Assembly (NCBI GenBank): GCA_023412715.1
Contig: JAEZCC010000044.1
Coordinates: forward strand, 62,001-126,000
Direction of reading: 5' to 3'
DNA: 64,000 bases
DNA from: Bacillota bacterium
GTDB taxonomy: Bacteria > Bacillota > Clostridia > Oscillospirales > Acutalibacteraceae
A program made the position numbers and the translations under genes. Position 1 is the first letter of the stretch; each line of letters begins with the position of its first letter. The notes under the pieces were generated by a model, which had not been told where the DNA came from, ran no database searches, and saw only the letters and a list, made by a program, of their open reading frames with translations. This document shows, piece by piece, positions 1-9,615 of the stretch.

Positions 1-2
1 TT

Positions 3-2513
3 GCTGCGCTGGAAGCGGGCGTGTACCGGCCCTTACATAAGGCATTTCAGGGCGAAAAAGACGGCGCCGTGCTGTACGAGGCGAAAAACCGCTACGACGA
101 AGCCGCGTTCGTCTCCGCCGCAATCCGCAATCTCGTGATGGAGGGTCGGTACCGCTACCGCGATTTTGCCGTCATCGCCCGCTCGACAGACGTCTATAAC
201 GGAATCCTCGACTCGGCCCTCGAAAGCCGGGAAATCCCGTTTTTCATGGACAGGCCGGAGGCGATAGACGCCGAGCCGCTGATGCGCCTGGTGCTTTCCG
301 CGTTCCGGATTGCGGAGTCCGGCTTCCGTTCGGACGACGTGTTTCTCTACCTCAAAACGGGGCTGGCCGGCCTTTCGACCGAGCAGATCTCCGAGCTTGA
401 AAATTATACGTTCGTGTGGAACATTTCCGGCAGACGCTGGACGCAGGAGTGGACGGAAAATCCGGAAGGGTTCGCGGCCGGGATCGACGAGTCCGGCGCG
501 GCCCTGCTCCGGCGCGTCAACGAGAGCCGCCGCGCGGCGGTCTCGCCGCTGCTCCGGTTCGAAAAGGATACGGAAGACGCCGACGGGGAGGGCATGGCCG
601 CGGCGGTCTACCGCCTGCTGCAGGCCGTCGGCGCGGCGGAAAATCTGCGCTCTTTTGCGGCCGGGATCTCGGCGGGCGGCGACCCGCAGCTTGCGGAGCG
701 CGAGCTGCGTCTCTGGGACCTGATGATGCAGATTCTCGACCAGCTGGCGCTCGTGGTCGGTAAAAACAGGATTGCCCGCGCCCGCTGCGCGGAGCTGCTG
801 CGTCTTGTCGTGCGCAGCAGCAGGATGGCCGACATCCCGCAGGGGCTTGACGAGGTGACGGTCGGCGACGCGGACCGCATCCGCGCGGCCGGGCCGAAGG
901 TCGTTTTCCTCATCGGGGCCGTGCAGGGCGAGTTCCCCATGGCGCCCGGCTCGGACAGCATTTTCAGCGACGCCGAGCGCAGGGAGCTGATCGGCCTCGG
1001 CCTGCCGCTGAACGATACTGCGGAGGGCGTGGCCCTTCAGGAGCGCTTCCTCGCTTATTCCGCCGTGAGCGCTGCGTCTGAGCGGCTGTACGTGACCTAT
1101 CCCATCGCAGACGGGGAAGGGCACGCGCTTGCGCCCTCGTCCATCCCGTCGGAGGTTTCCGCAGTTCTCGGGGGGCTTTCTCCCCTGGCCGAAGAGATGA
1201 TGGAGGAAACCTTCTTTGCGGACGCCGAGGCTCCCGCGCTGGAGCTTGCCGCCCGCCGGTGGAACGACGGCTCCGTCCTTTCCTCCACGCTGCGAAAACT
1301 GCTCGGCGGCCGTGAGGCCGCCCGCATGGCCGCGGTTTCGCGGGCGGCGCTGCGTACGCCGGCGCGCTTTGCCGACCCGGAGATTTCCGGGCGCCTCTTT
1401 GGCCGCAGCATGACCGTCTCCGCCACGCAGATTGAAAAATTCGAGCTGTGCCGGTTTCAGTATTTCTGCCGCTACGGCCTGAATGTGCGGGAACGCAGGG
1501 CGGCGGAGCTGAACGCGCTGGAATACGGCAGCCTCATGCATTTTCTGCTGCAGAGGCTTTTTCAGGATATCGGAAGCAGCCGGGTCGCCGGCATGGCGCC
1601 GGAAGAGCTTCACAAGATGATTCTAGAGATCCTCGGCGAATATGTCCGCCTGATGTTCGGCGGCATGGAAGACGAAACGCCTCGCTTTGCCTATCTTGTT
1701 TCCCGCATTGCGGATTCGGCGCAGATTGTGGCGGCCCACATCGCGCAGGAGCTGTCGCAGAGCGGCTTTTCCCCCGCGGATTTCGAGCTGCCCATCGGCG
1801 GCGCGGTCGGCCCGCTCGTCATTCCCCTGCCGGACGGCGGGGAAGTGCGCGTCGACGGCAAAATCGATCGGGTCGACCTGATGGATCGCGGCGGCGTGCG
1901 CTATCTGCGCATTGTGGACTACAAAACGGGTAAACGCGAGTTCCGCTTCTCCGACCTTGTTTACGGCATGAATATGCAGATGCTCATTTACCTGGCCGCT
2001 TTGTGTGAGAACGGGCGGGAACGCTACGGCGGATTCCGGCCGGCCGGCGTCCTTTACATGCCCGCCGACGCGCCGGGCGTCCCCGCTGAGCGGAGCGCGT
2101 CTTCCGCCGATCTTCGGGGCGAGCTGGAAAAGCGCCTGCGCATGGACGGGATTGTTCTGGATCAGCCGGACGTGATCGCCGGCATGGACCGGGAAGCGGA
2201 TGGCAGGTACATTCCGGTCGGGCTGAAAAACGGAGCGCCTTCCGGCAGAAAAAACATTTACTCCGCGGAAGAGATGAAACAGATTCTCGCCTACCTTAGG
2301 ACCCTGATTGCGCAGATGGTGACAGAGCTGCACAAGGGCGACGTCGCCGCGTTCCCGCTGCACGGCAGCCGCTACGACGCGTGCGAGTGGTGTCCCTACG
2401 CTTCTGTCTGCGGGCATGAACGGGACGGCCCCGCGCGCGAGATGCAGGACTGGGACCGCAACGCCGCACTGCGGGAGCTTGAGGCCGCAAAGAAAGAGGG
2501 GGCGGACGAATGA
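3..2513 (+). CDS. addB: ATP-dependent helicase/nuclease subunit B (AddB), 5' end missing
   Basis: This is the C-terminal ~837 residues of AddB; the reading frame is open to the window edge, so the N-terminal helicase-like part lies outside. AddB partners AddA in the AddAB complex, which resects double-strand breaks and loads RecA at Chi. Visible here are the cysteines of the [4Fe-4S] clasp: FELCRFQYFC near nt 1440-1470 and CEWCPYASVC near nt 2385-2415, flanking a RecB-family nuclease core with the motif VDYKTGK near nt 1915-1935. The stop overlaps the addA start by 4 bases (ATGA), so the two subunits are translationally coupled. The family is about 1150 residues long, so roughly a quarter of the protein is missing upstream. 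Confidence 0.93.
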   Translation, partial: AALEAGVYRPLHKAFQGEKDGAVLYEAKNRYDEAAFVSAAIRNLVMEGRYRYRDFAVIARSTDVYNGILDSALESREIPFFMDRPEAIDAEPLMRLVLSAFRIAESGFRSDDVFLYLKTGLAGLSTEQISELENYTFVWNISGRRWTQEWTENPEGFAAGIDESGAALLRRVNESRRAAVSPLLRFEKDTEDADGEGMAAAVYRLLQAVGAAENLRSFAAGISAGGDPQLAERELRLWDLMMQILDQLALVVGKNRIARARCAELLRLVVRSSRMADIPQGLDEVTVGDADRIRAAGPKVVFLIGAVQGEFPMAPGSDSIFSDAERRELIGLGLPLNDTAEGVALQERFLAYSAVSAASERLYVTYPIADGEGHALAPSSIPSEVSAVLGGLSPLAEEMMEETFFADAEAPALELAARRWNDGSVLSSTLRKLLGGREAARMAAVSRAALRTPARFADPEISGRLFGRSMTVSATQIEKFELCRFQYFCRYGLNVRERRAAELNALEYGSLMHFLLQRLFQDIGSSRVAGMAPEELHKMILEILGEYVRLMFGGMEDETPRFAYLVSRIADSAQIVAAHIAQELSQSGFSPADFELPIGGAVGPLVIPLPDGGEVRVDGKIDRVDLMDRGGVRYLRIVDYKTGKREFRFSDLVYGMNMQMLIYLAALCENGRERYGGFRPAGVLYMPADAPGVPAERSASSADLRGELEKRLRMDGIVLDQPDVIAGMDREADGRYIPVGLKNGAPSGRKNIYSAEEMKQILAYLRTLIAQMVTELHKGDVAAFPLHGSRYDACEWCPYASVCGHERDGPAREMQDWDRNAALRELEAAKKEGADE

Positions 2514-5500
2514 AACAAAACTGGACGCCGGAGCAGGCCGACGCCATACAGGCCCGTGGAGGCACGCTGCTTGTTTCGGCCGCAGCCGGCTCCGGCAAGA
2601 CCGCGGTATTGGTCCAGCGGGCCATCGAACGCATCACGGACGCCGAAAACCCCTCCGATGCGGACCGCCTGCTGGTCGTCACGTTCACGCGGGCGGCGGC
2701 GGCGGAGATGCGCGGCAGGGTCCAGAGCGGGATTTCCCGCCTGCTGGAGGAAGACCCGTTCAACTTCAGGCTCCAGCGCCAGCAGATCCTGCTTCAGCGC
2801 GCGCATATCGGGACCATCGACAGCTTCTGTTCCGACCTTGTCAGGCAGAACTTTTACCTGCTCGACGTCCCGCCGGATTTCCGCATTCTGGAAGAAAGCG
2901 AAGCGGCCGTCCTGCGGGCCGAGGCCGCGGACGAGATCCTCGAAGAGTATTACGGGAAGGGCGATCCGTCGTTTCTGGAGTTTGTGGAATCGTTCGCGTC
3001 GAGGCGCGACGACGCCGCGGTGGCCGCCACCGTCGGCCGGCTGTACGACTTCATCCAGTCCCATCCTTTCCCCGAAACATGGCTCAGGCAGAAAGAAAAG
3101 CTCTATGACCCGGAAGTCCCGGCCGGCCGGACGGTCTGGGGAAAATCCGTTTTTGCCGATGCGCAGGACGCGGCCGAATACGGAATTTCGGCGCTCAGAA
3201 GCGCCCTCGGCCTGATGGACGGCGAGGAGGACCTCGGCAGGGCATACGGCGAAGCGTTCCGCGGCGACCTGGCCCGGCTGGAAGAGCTGCGGCAAAGCAT
3301 CGCCGGCAGTGACTGGAACGGCACGGCCGAAAAAGCCGCCGGTTTTACATACCAGAAGCTCAAGCCTCTGCGCGGTCACGGGGACGATCCCCTGAAAGCG
3401 CGCGCGCAGGCGCTCCGCTCCGCCGCGAAAGACGCCGTCAACGAGATTGCCTCGCTGTTTTCCTGCTCCGAAGAGCAGTGCGGGGAAGACATCGCGCGCC
3501 TGAAGCCTGTCGTTTCCGTTCTGTTTGAGGTGACCCGGAGGTTTTCCGACGCTTTCCGGCGCAAAAAGGAGGAGCGGCGCGCGGTCGATTTCAGCGACAT
3601 CGAGCATCTTGCCCTGCGCCTTCTGGTGGAAGAGACGGAAACCGGTTTCGCCTTTACGCGGGCAGCGGCGGAAATTTCTGATCGGTTCGACGAGGTTATG
3701 GTCGACGAGTACCAGGACACAAACGAGACGCAGGACATGATTTTCCGCGCGGTGTCGCACGGCGGCAAAGACCTGTTTCTGGTCGGCGACGTCAAGCAGA
3801 GCATCTACGGCTTCCGCCAGGCCATGCCGCAGATTTTCCTGCGCCTGCGCGAAGAGCTGCCGCAGTATGACAGAATGGCCGACCGCTACCCGGCGTGCGT
3901 GACGCTGGACCGGAATTTCCGCAGCAGAAGAGGCGTGACCGGCGCGGTCAACTTTGTGTTCCGGCAGCTGATGAGCCGCAAGGCGGGCGAGCTTGACTAC
4001 ACGGCCTCGGAAGAGCTGGTGCCCGCGGCCGCCTATCCGCCGGATGCGGACCCCGCCGTGGAGTTCGCCGCCGTCGATCTTTCCGAAAGCCCGGAGGATA
4101 CGGAAAGCATCCATGCCGAATGCGCGGCCATCGCGGAGCGGATCCACGGAATGACGGCCGGGAAGCCGCAGATCTTTGAAAACGGGGAAATGCGGCAGGC
4201 GGTCTACCGCGACTTCTGCATCCTGCTGCGCAGCGCGAACCGCCCCGCCCACGAGTATGTGCGGGAGCTGACCGCTCTCGGGATCCCCGCCTGGGCGGAG
4301 ACGGCGGGCGGCTTTTTCGAGACCTACGAGGTCGCGGCGGCGCTTTCCATGCTCCAGGTCATCGACAACCCCATGCAGGACATTCCTCTTCTTTCGGTCA
4401 TGATGGGGCCGGTTTACGGCTTTACGCCGGACGAAATGGCGCAGATCCGCATCAGCTCGCGCTCCGGGCGCCTGTACCCCGCGGTCACGGCGGCTGCGGG
4501 GCAGGGGAATGCCCGCGCCGCGGCGTTCCTGAAAGAAACGGAAGAACTGCGTGCCGTCGCGGCCACCATGCCGTCGGACCGGCTGATCCGCGCGGTGTTC
4601 CGCAGAACGGGCTTCCCGGACCTCGTGCAGGCCATGCCGAACGGGGCGCTGCGCCTTGCGAATCTCCGCCTTTTGCTGGAATACGCCAGAAAATACGAGT
4701 CCTCCGGTTACAACGGGCTTTCCGGTTTCCTGCGCTTTCTGGAACGGATGCGCCGGAACAGCGGCGACCTTTCGGCGGCTTCCGCGCTCAGCGAGTCGGC
4801 GAACGTCGTCCGCGTCATGAGCATCCACCGCTCCAAAGGGCTGGAATTCCCGGTCTGCATCCTCGCCGGCTGCGCGCGCAGGTTCAACGCCGAAAGCCCG
4901 GCGGTGCTGTTGCACCGGGAGCTTGGCCTCGGGATACGCCTGCGCGAGAAGACGGGCGTCCGCTTCAACACCATGCCCCGCGCCGCGGTGGAGCGCGAGC
5001 TCAGGCGCGACGGAATGAGCGAGGAGCTGCGCGTGCTGTACGTCGCGATGACACGCGCGAAAGAAAAGCTCATTCTGGTCACGGCCCTTAAAAATCCGCG
5101 CGGGACGCTTTCCAAACTGGCTTCCCATATCACCGAAGAAGAGAAGCTTCAGCCCTACGCCGTGCGCAGCGCGAAAAGCATCTCGGACTGGCTGCTGCTC
5201 TGCGCGCTCCGCCACCCGGACGGTCAGCCTCTGCGCCGGCTCGCCGGCGCGGACGAGAACATCGTTCTGCCGTCCGCAGAGCGCTGGTCGGTCCGCATTG
5301 TCGGGACAGAGCCGCAGCAGGAGGAGGAAGAGGACAAAACCGAAGCGCTTCCGGCCCCCGGGCCGGACGAAGCGCTGCTGCGCAGAATTGCCGCCAGCCT
5401 CGATTTCAAATACCCGTACGCCGCGCTCAACGGGGTCTGCGCGAAGGTCGCGGCCTCCGAGCTTGCCGCGCGCGGCTTTTCGGCGGAGTTCGCCGCGTCG

Positions 5501-6040
5501 TCGCGCCCCGCTTTTTTAAGCGAAAAAGGGCTGACGCCCGCGGAGCGAGGGACCGCCCTGCATGTATACCTGCAGTTTGCGGATTACCGCGCCGCCGCAG
5601 AAGACCCGCAGACGGAGCTGGAACGCCTCGTTTCGCAGGGATTTCTGACTGCCGCGCAGGCGCAGGCGGTGGACCTGGAACGGGTCGGGGCGTTTTTCGC
5701 AAGCCCCGTCGGCAAGCGCGTTCTGGCGTCGCCGTCTGTGAGCCGGGAATTCCGCTTCACCGTCGAGATTCCGGCGGGGCGGGTGCAGCCAGGGCTTCCG
5801 GAGCCTTTTTCACAGGAACCGGTGGTCCTTCAGGGCGCCGCCGACTGCGTGTTCGAAGAGGAGGGCGGGCTTGTCATCGTCGATTTCAAGACCGACCGGA
5901 AAAGCGACCCCGCCGCTCTCTGGGAGCGTTACCGCGGACAGCTCGATCTGTACCGCCTGGCCGTCGGGCAGTGCACCGGCAAACCGGTCAAACAGTGCCT
6001 GCTGTATTCTTTTTTCATGAATCGGGAAATTACGGGCTGA
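2510..6040 (+). CDS. addA: ATP-dependent helicase/nuclease subunit A (AddA)
   Basis: AddA is the UvrD/SF1-type 3'-5' helicase and nuclease subunit of the AddAB recombination complex. The 1176-aa product has a Walker A motif AAAGSGKT at residues 24-31, a motif II DEYQD in the stretch VDEYQDTNETQ, a motif VI-like YVAMTRAKEKL, and a C-terminal RecB-family nuclease motif VIVDFKTDR close to the end. The length matches the family (about 1200 aa). The start is fixed by the 4-base overlap with addB and the preceding purine-rich AAAGAGGGGG. No other gene follows in the same transcription unit; the next 345 bases lead into the infC operon. Confidence 0.96.
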   Translation: MKQNWTPEQADAIQARGGTLLVSAAAGSGKTAVLVQRAIERITDAENPSDADRLLVVTFTRAAAAEMRGRVQSGISRLLEEDPFNFRLQRQQILLQRAHIGTIDSFCSDLVRQNFYLLDVPPDFRILEESEAAVLRAEAADEILEEYYGKGDPSFLEFVESFASRRDDAAVAATVGRLYDFIQSHPFPETWLRQKEKLYDPEVPAGRTVWGKSVFADAQDAAEYGISALRSALGLMDGEEDLGRAYGEAFRGDLARLEELRQSIAGSDWNGTAEKAAGFTYQKLKPLRGHGDDPLKARAQALRSAAKDAVNEIASLFSCSEEQCGEDIARLKPVVSVLFEVTRRFSDAFRRKKEERRAVDFSDIEHLALRLLVEETETGFAFTRAAAEISDRFDEVMVDEYQDTNETQDMIFRAVSHGGKDLFLVGDVKQSIYGFRQAMPQIFLRLREELPQYDRMADRYPACVTLDRNFRSRRGVTGAVNFVFRQLMSRKAGELDYTASEELVPAAAYPPDADPAVEFAAVDLSESPEDTESIHAECAAIAERIHGMTAGKPQIFENGEMRQAVYRDFCILLRSANRPAHEYVRELTALGIPAWAETAGGFFETYEVAAALSMLQVIDNPMQDIPLLSVMMGPVYGFTPDEMAQIRISSRSGRLYPAVTAAAGQGNARAAAFLKETEELRAVAATMPSDRLIRAVFRRTGFPDLVQAMPNGALRLANLRLLLEYARKYESSGYNGLSGFLRFLERMRRNSGDLSAASALSESANVVRVMSIHRSKGLEFPVCILAGCARRFNAESPAVLLHRELGLGIRLREKTGVRFNTMPRAAVERELRRDGMSEELRVLYVAMTRAKEKLILVTALKNPRGTLSKLASHITEEEKLQPYAVRSAKSISDWLLLCALRHPDGQPLRRLAGADENIVLPSAERWSVRIVGTEPQQEEEEDKTEALPAPGPDEALLRRIAASLDFKYPYAALNGVCAKVAASELAARGFSAEFAASSRPAFLSEKGLTPAERGTALHVYLQFADYRAAAEDPQTELERLVSQGFLTAAQAQAVDLERVGAFFASPVGKRVLASPSVSREFRFTVEIPAGRVQPGLPEPFSQEPVVLQGAADCVFEEEGGLVIVDFKTDRKSDPAALWERYRGQLDLYRLAVGQCTGKPVKQCLLYSFFMNREITG

Positions 6041-6160
6041 GGCGGACTGGGCCCGTGTGCGCGGCCCGCCGGGAAGATCGGCGCGGAGCCCGGGTCGGGT
6101 CCGGCGGGGCGGCCCGGGGAAGCGTCTGAAAATTGTGTTTAAAATATCCGGTTCGCCGCC
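6041..6160 (+). other. GC-rich spacer between addA and the infC promoter
   Basis: This 120-base stretch is extremely GC-rich at first (many GGCCC/CCGGG blocks able to fold on themselves) and turns AT-rich just before the promoter at 6161. It has no T-run after the GC-rich inverted repeats, so a classical terminator for addA cannot be called. No ORF with a ribosome-binding site is seen. Confidence 0.4.
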
Positions 6161-6189
6161 TTGACATTGCTGCCAGAAAGTAGTACAAT
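6161..6189 (+). promoter_or_regulatory. Sigma-A promoter of the infC-rpmI-rplT operon
   Basis: A perfect -35 box TTGACA (6161-6166) and a -10 box TACAAT (6184-6189) are separated by 17 bases. This places the start of transcription near 6196 and gives a leader of about 190 nt ahead of infC. Confidence 0.85.
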
Positions 6190-6195
6190 ATCTCT

Positions 6196-6385
6196 TTGTA
6201 AAACAAAGAAGAATACGGCGGTTGAAACCGTCATTCTCACCTGTGGGGCTGTATCCGGCACGGGTCAATACTTTTGGATCCCTTTGAAATCGGCAAATCG
6301 GGATTTTTGTGTATTGGCGCGCGGGCGGATATTCCCTGCGCGCTTTATTAATTTTTGACTGTGTTGTTTTTGGAGGTGCTTAACT
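6196..6385 (+). ncRNA. infC operon leader, probable ribosomal protein L20-type regulatory leader
   Basis: About 190 nt of transcribed leader lie between the promoter and the infC start. In Firmicutes the infC-rpmI-rplT operon is controlled by L20 binding to the leader, which then terminates transcription early. The position, length and the terminator-like hairpin near its 3' end (6317-6355) fit such a leader. I have not matched the L20-binding structure base by base, so the family assignment rests on context plus the attenuator. Confidence 0.6.
6317..6355 (+). terminator. Attenuator hairpin in the infC leader
   Basis: GCGCGCGGG (6317-6325) pairs with CCCTGCGCGC (6334-6343) with one bulged base, followed by a T-rich run TTTATTAATTTTT (6344-6355). 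It lies 30 bases before the infC start, where a regulated terminator would act. Confidence 0.7.
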
Positions 6386-6904
6386 ATTAGCAACAAGGAA
6401 CTTCAGCTCAATGAGCAGATCCGCGACAGGCAGGTCCGGGTCATTGGCCCGACAGGCGACCAGCTTGGCCTGATGTCGTCCGCCCAGGCGTTGCAGAAGG
6501 CAGTCGAAATGAATCTCGACCTGGTCAAGATCGCCCCGCAGGCGACTCCCCCCGTTTGCAAGATCATCGACTACGGCAGATACCGTTTCGAGCAGGCCAA
6601 ACGGGAAAAGGAAGCGAAAAAGAACCAGCATATCGTCGACATCAAAGAGATTCGGCTTTCGCTGAACATCGACACGCACGACTTCAACACGAAAGTCGGC
6701 CATGCGCAGCGCTTTCTGAAGGAGGGCGACAAGGTCAAGGTCTCCATCCGTTTCCGTGGCCGTGAAATGGGCCATCCGGAACAGGGGCACGAGATCATGA
6801 AGCGCTTTGCAGAAGCGCTCAGCGATCTTGCCAATGTGGAAAAGCCGTCCAAGATGGAGGGCCGCAACATGCTGATGTTTCTTGCGTCCAAACCCGCGAA
6901 GTAA
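6386..6904 (+). CDS. infC: Translation initiation factor IF-3, AUU start
   Basis: IF-3 binds the 30S subunit, prevents premature 50S joining and proofreads start-codon choice. The 172-aa product matches the family's length only if it starts at the ATT at 6386-6388; the first in-frame ATG (6473) would remove the conserved N-terminal stretch SNKELQLNEQIRDRQVRVIG. The ATT lies 7 bases after a strong Shine-Dalgarno sequence GGAGGTG (6372-6378). A rare AUU start is the known autoregulatory device of infC, since IF-3 discriminates against it. It is followed after 23 bases by rpmI and belongs to the infC-rpmI-rplT operon. Confidence 0.95.
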   Translation: MSNKELQLNEQIRDRQVRVIGPTGDQLGLMSSAQALQKAVEMNLDLVKIAPQATPPVCKIIDYGRYRFEQAKREKEAKKNQHIVDIKEIRLSLNIDTHDFNTKVGHAQRFLKEGDKVKVSIRFRGREMGHPEQGHEIMKRFAEALSDLANVEKPSKMEGRNMLMFLASKPAK

Positions 6905-6927
6905 CATGAAATAAGGAGGGGCAGTCA

Positions 6928-7125
6928 ATGCCTAAGATTAAGACACATACCGGTGCCAAAAAACGCTTCAAGCTGTCGAAGACCGGAAAAATCATCCGCG
7001 CCCACGCTTACAAGTCCCATATCCTGAACAAGAAGACGACCAAGCGCACGAGGAACCTCAGAAAGACGACCGTGGCCGACAAGACGAACGTGGCGCAGAT
7101 CAAAAGACTGATTCCTTATAAATAA
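6928..7125 (+). CDS. rpmI: 50S ribosomal protein L35
   Basis: This 65-aa, very basic protein begins [20 protein letters not shown], the typical L35 N-terminus, and has the normal length of the family. It is a structural protein of the large ribosomal subunit. The start is preceded by AAGGAGGGG at good spacing. It lies between infC and rplT, the standard order, and is presumably regulated with them through the leader at 6196-6385. Confidence 0.98.
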   Translation: MPKIKTHTGAKKRFKLSKTGKIIRAHAYKSHILNKKTTKRTRNLRKTTVADKTNVAQIKRLIPYK

Positions 7126-7170
7126 CGGGTTGGCGGCTGTCTGAAACCAACCATTTTTGGAGGTAATGGA

Positions 7171-7524
7171 ATGGCACGTGTAAAGGGTGCGCTGATGACG
7201 CGCAAAAGAAGAAAAAAGACTCTGAAGCTGGCGAAGGGATATTTCGGTTCCAAAAGCAGACATTTTAAGATGGCCAAACAGGCCGTCATGCGTTCCGGCA
7301 ATTACGCATATATCGGCCGCAGGGCGAGAAAACGCGATTTCCGCCGCCTGTGGATCACCCGTATTTCCGCCGCCTGCCGCGCGGACGGAATCAGCTATTC
7401 CGTGTTCGTGAACGGCCTGAAAAAAGCGGGCGTCACACTGAACCGGAAGATGCTCGCCGAGATTGCCGTCGCGGACGAGGCCGCTTTCAAGGGCCTTGTT
7501 GAAAAAGCAAAGGCAGCGCTTTAA
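7171..7524 (+). CDS. rplT: 50S ribosomal protein L20
   Basis: L20 (117 aa) is an early-assembly 23S rRNA-binding protein and, in Firmicutes, the likely repressor of its own operon through the infC leader. The sequence [26 protein letters not shown] and the highly basic N-terminal half are characteristic. A GGAGG sequence precedes the ATG. It is the last gene of the operon and is followed by a clear terminator at 7535-7568. Confidence 0.98.
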   Translation: MARVKGALMTRKRRKKTLKLAKGYFGSKSRHFKMAKQAVMRSGNYAYIGRRARKRDFRRLWITRISAACRADGISYSVFVNGLKKAGVTLNRKMLAEIAVADEAAFKGLVEKAKAAL

Positions 7525-7534
7525 AAGTCTGATG

Positions 7535-7568
7535 TGCGCCCGGAGATAACAGCCGGGCGCATTTCTTT
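7535..7568 (+). terminator. Rho-independent terminator after rplT
   Basis: TGCGCCCGG (7535-7543) and CCGGGCGCA (7553-7561) form a perfect 9-bp stem with a 9-base loop, followed by TTTCTTT. Confidence 0.85.
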
Positions 7569-7585
7569 ATGCGGAGGGATGCGCC

Positions 7586-8401
7586 GTGCCGGGCGAGATT
7601 ACGAGCCGTAAAAACGAAGTGGTCAGGGATATGGTCCGCCTTTCCAATTCCGCGGCATACCGAAAAGAGCGGCGCCGGTTTGTGGCGGAAGGGGCAAGGC
7701 TCTGCTGCGACGCGGCGAAAAGCGGCGCCCCGATTTGCCTGCTGCTTTACACCCGGCAGGCGGAGGAGAAATATGCGCCCTATCTTGCGCCGGTCCGGGA
7801 AGCGGCGGGGGAGCAGTACCTGATTTCCCCCGAGGTCGCGTCCCTTCTTGCCGGGACGAAAAGCACGCAGGGCGTTTTCTGTGTGTGCGGCCTGCCGGAG
7901 GCTCCGCGGGATTTTCCGAAGACGGCAGAGGGCGGTCACTGCCTTGTGCTCGAAAATATCCAGGACCCCGCCAACCTCGGGGCCATGCTGCGCACGGCGG
8001 AGGCTCTGGGCATCCGCTCGGTGCTGCTGGGCGGGGGCTGCTGCGACGCGTATTCCCCGAAGGTGCTGCGGGCGAGCATGGGCGCCGTTTTCCGCCTGCC
8101 GCTTTTTCCGTCGCCGGACGCGCCGCTTGCGCTGAAGCGCCTGCGGGAGGCCGGCTTTCTGACGCTGGCGGCCGTGCCCGACGCTTCCGCCGTGCCCGTG
8201 ACGTCCCTGCGTTTCGACAAGCCTGCGGCCGTCGCCGTCGGCAACGAGGGCAGCGGCCTGACGGAAGAAGCCCAGAGGGCGTGCGCCGAGCGCGTGACAA
8301 TCCCGATGCGGGGCAGGGCGGAATCCCTCAACGCGGCCGCGTCTGCGGCGATTCTCATGTGGGAGCTCGTCCGCGCGGAAACAGGCGGTGATTCGGAATG
8401 A
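7586..8401 (+). CDS. TrmH-family (SpoU) RNA 2'-O-methyltransferase
   Basis: This 271-aa protein has the SPOUT-class motifs of the TrmH family: DPANLGAMLRTAEALG (motif 1), VGNEGSGL (motif 2) and the C-terminal IPMRGRAESLNAAASAAI (motif 3), which form the knotted SAM-binding site. An N-terminal substrate-binding region precedes them. Such proteins 2'-O-methylate rRNA or tRNA riboses; the exact nucleotide cannot be told from sequence. The GTG at 7586 is chosen because GGAGGG lies 7 bases before it. Its position just after rplT is common in clostridia. The stop overlaps the dprA start (ATGA). Confidence 0.9.
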   Translation: MPGEITSRKNEVVRDMVRLSNSAAYRKERRRFVAEGARLCCDAAKSGAPICLLLYTRQAEEKYAPYLAPVREAAGEQYLISPEVASLLAGTKSTQGVFCVCGLPEAPRDFPKTAEGGHCLVLENIQDPANLGAMLRTAEALGIRSVLLGGGCCDAYSPKVLRASMGAVFRLPLFPSPDAPLALKRLREAGFLTLAAVPDASAVPVTSLRFDKPAAVAVGNEGSGLTEEAQRACAERVTIPMRGRAESLNAAASAAILMWELVRAETGGDSE

Positions 8402-9606
8402 CGGAACATGATCCCGCGGTTTACTGGCTCTGGCTTCAGCATGCGCTCGGGCCGGGCAGTTCAAAACAGAACAGGATTCTGGCCTCTTACCCTTCGCTGG
8501 CGGAATTTTACCGCGCGGGGAAGGAAGCGTGGCTTCTGGAGGGGTATTTTTCACAGAAAGAAATGCGCGGTCTGTGCTCATGGACTTTGGAAGATGCCGC
8601 CGCGCTCGTGGAATATTGCGGTAAAATCGGGCAGAAAATAGTCACACCGGAGCAGCCGGAATATCCGGAGCTTCTGCGGCAGATTCCGAACCCGCCCTGC
8701 GCGCTTTACGTAAAAGGCAGGCTGCCGGACGTCGACGGGTGCGTTTCCGTCGCCATTGTCGGGACCCGGCGCGCCACGCAGACGGGCCGAACGGTCGCGC
8801 ACAGCATCGCTTTCTCGCTTGCGAAAAGCGGGGCGGTCGTCGTCAGCGGCGGCGCCCTCGGCATCGATTCCGCGGCGCACAAGGGCGCTCTTCAGGCGGG
8901 CGGCCTCACGGTGTGCGTGCTCGGGTGCGGCATCGACGCGGACTACCTGATGGCGAACGCTTCCCTTCGCGACGCCGTCGCGGAGAAAGGGGCGCTCGTC
9001 TCCGAGTTTCCGCCGGGCACGCAGGCCTCCGCGTCGAATTTTCCAATCCGGAACCGCATTATTTCCGGCCTTTCCCTCGGCACGCTTGTCGTGGAGGCGG
9101 CGGCGAGAAGCGGTTCCCTGATCACGGCCGATTTTGCGCTGGATCAGGGGCGGGACGTTTTCGCCGTTCCCGCAGACGTCTTCAGCCCGGTTTCACAGGG
9201 CGTGAACACGCTGATTAAGACCGGCGCGAAGCCGGTCAGCCGCGCGGAGGAAATTCTGGAGGAGTACGCGGGAAGGTTCCCGGGGAAAATTATCCTTGAC
9301 GAAAACGTTACAAATGATATGATAAAGGATAATGGCAAGATATTCCCCGCCGAGGTGCCGGAAGAAAACCGCGCCGAGGCCGGGCAGGCGGAATTTTCAC
9401 GCGACGCCCGGGCTGTGCTTGCATGCCTGGGCGGGTCCGCGAGCCATATTTCCGAATTGGGTCGGGCGACCGGTCTCGATATGCCCCGCCTGCTTGCCGC
9501 CGTTACGGAGCTGGAACTGTCCGGCGCCGTGTGCTCTTATTCCGGCGGACGTTACAGCTTGCCGAAAAAACCTGCGCACAAAAGCAGGGGAAGATTGAAA
9601 ATGTGA
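8398..9606 (+). CDS. dprA: DNA-processing protein DprA/Smf
   Basis: DprA binds incoming single-stranded DNA and loads RecA during natural transformation; it is also kept in many species not known to be competent. The 402-aa product shows the extended Rossmann fold with IVGTRRATQTGR and VSGGALGIDSAAHKGAL, an FPIRNRIISGLS stretch, and a C-terminal winged-helix region from about residue 330. It overlaps the preceding methyltransferase by 4 bases and is followed by topA, the standard Firmicutes order. Confidence 0.95.
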   Translation: MTEHDPAVYWLWLQHALGPGSSKQNRILASYPSLAEFYRAGKEAWLLEGYFSQKEMRGLCSWTLEDAAALVEYCGKIGQKIVTPEQPEYPELLRQIPNPPCALYVKGRLPDVDGCVSVAIVGTRRATQTGRTVAHSIAFSLAKSGAVVVSGGALGIDSAAHKGALQAGGLTVCVLGCGIDADYLMANASLRDAVAEKGALVSEFPPGTQASASNFPIRNRIISGLSLGTLVVEAAARSGSLITADFALDQGRDVFAVPADVFSPVSQGVNTLIKTGAKPVSRAEEILEEYAGRFPGKIILDENVTNDMIKDNGKIFPAEVPEENRAEAGQAEFSRDARAVLACLGGSASHISELGRATGLDMPRLLAAVTELELSGAVCSYSGGRYSLPKKPAHKSRGRLKM

Positions 9607-9615
9607 GGTGGTTTT

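Noticed and set aside
2396..5215. A 939-aa open frame on the - strand opposite addA
   Set aside because: Shadow of addA for the same GC reason; no recognisable domain.
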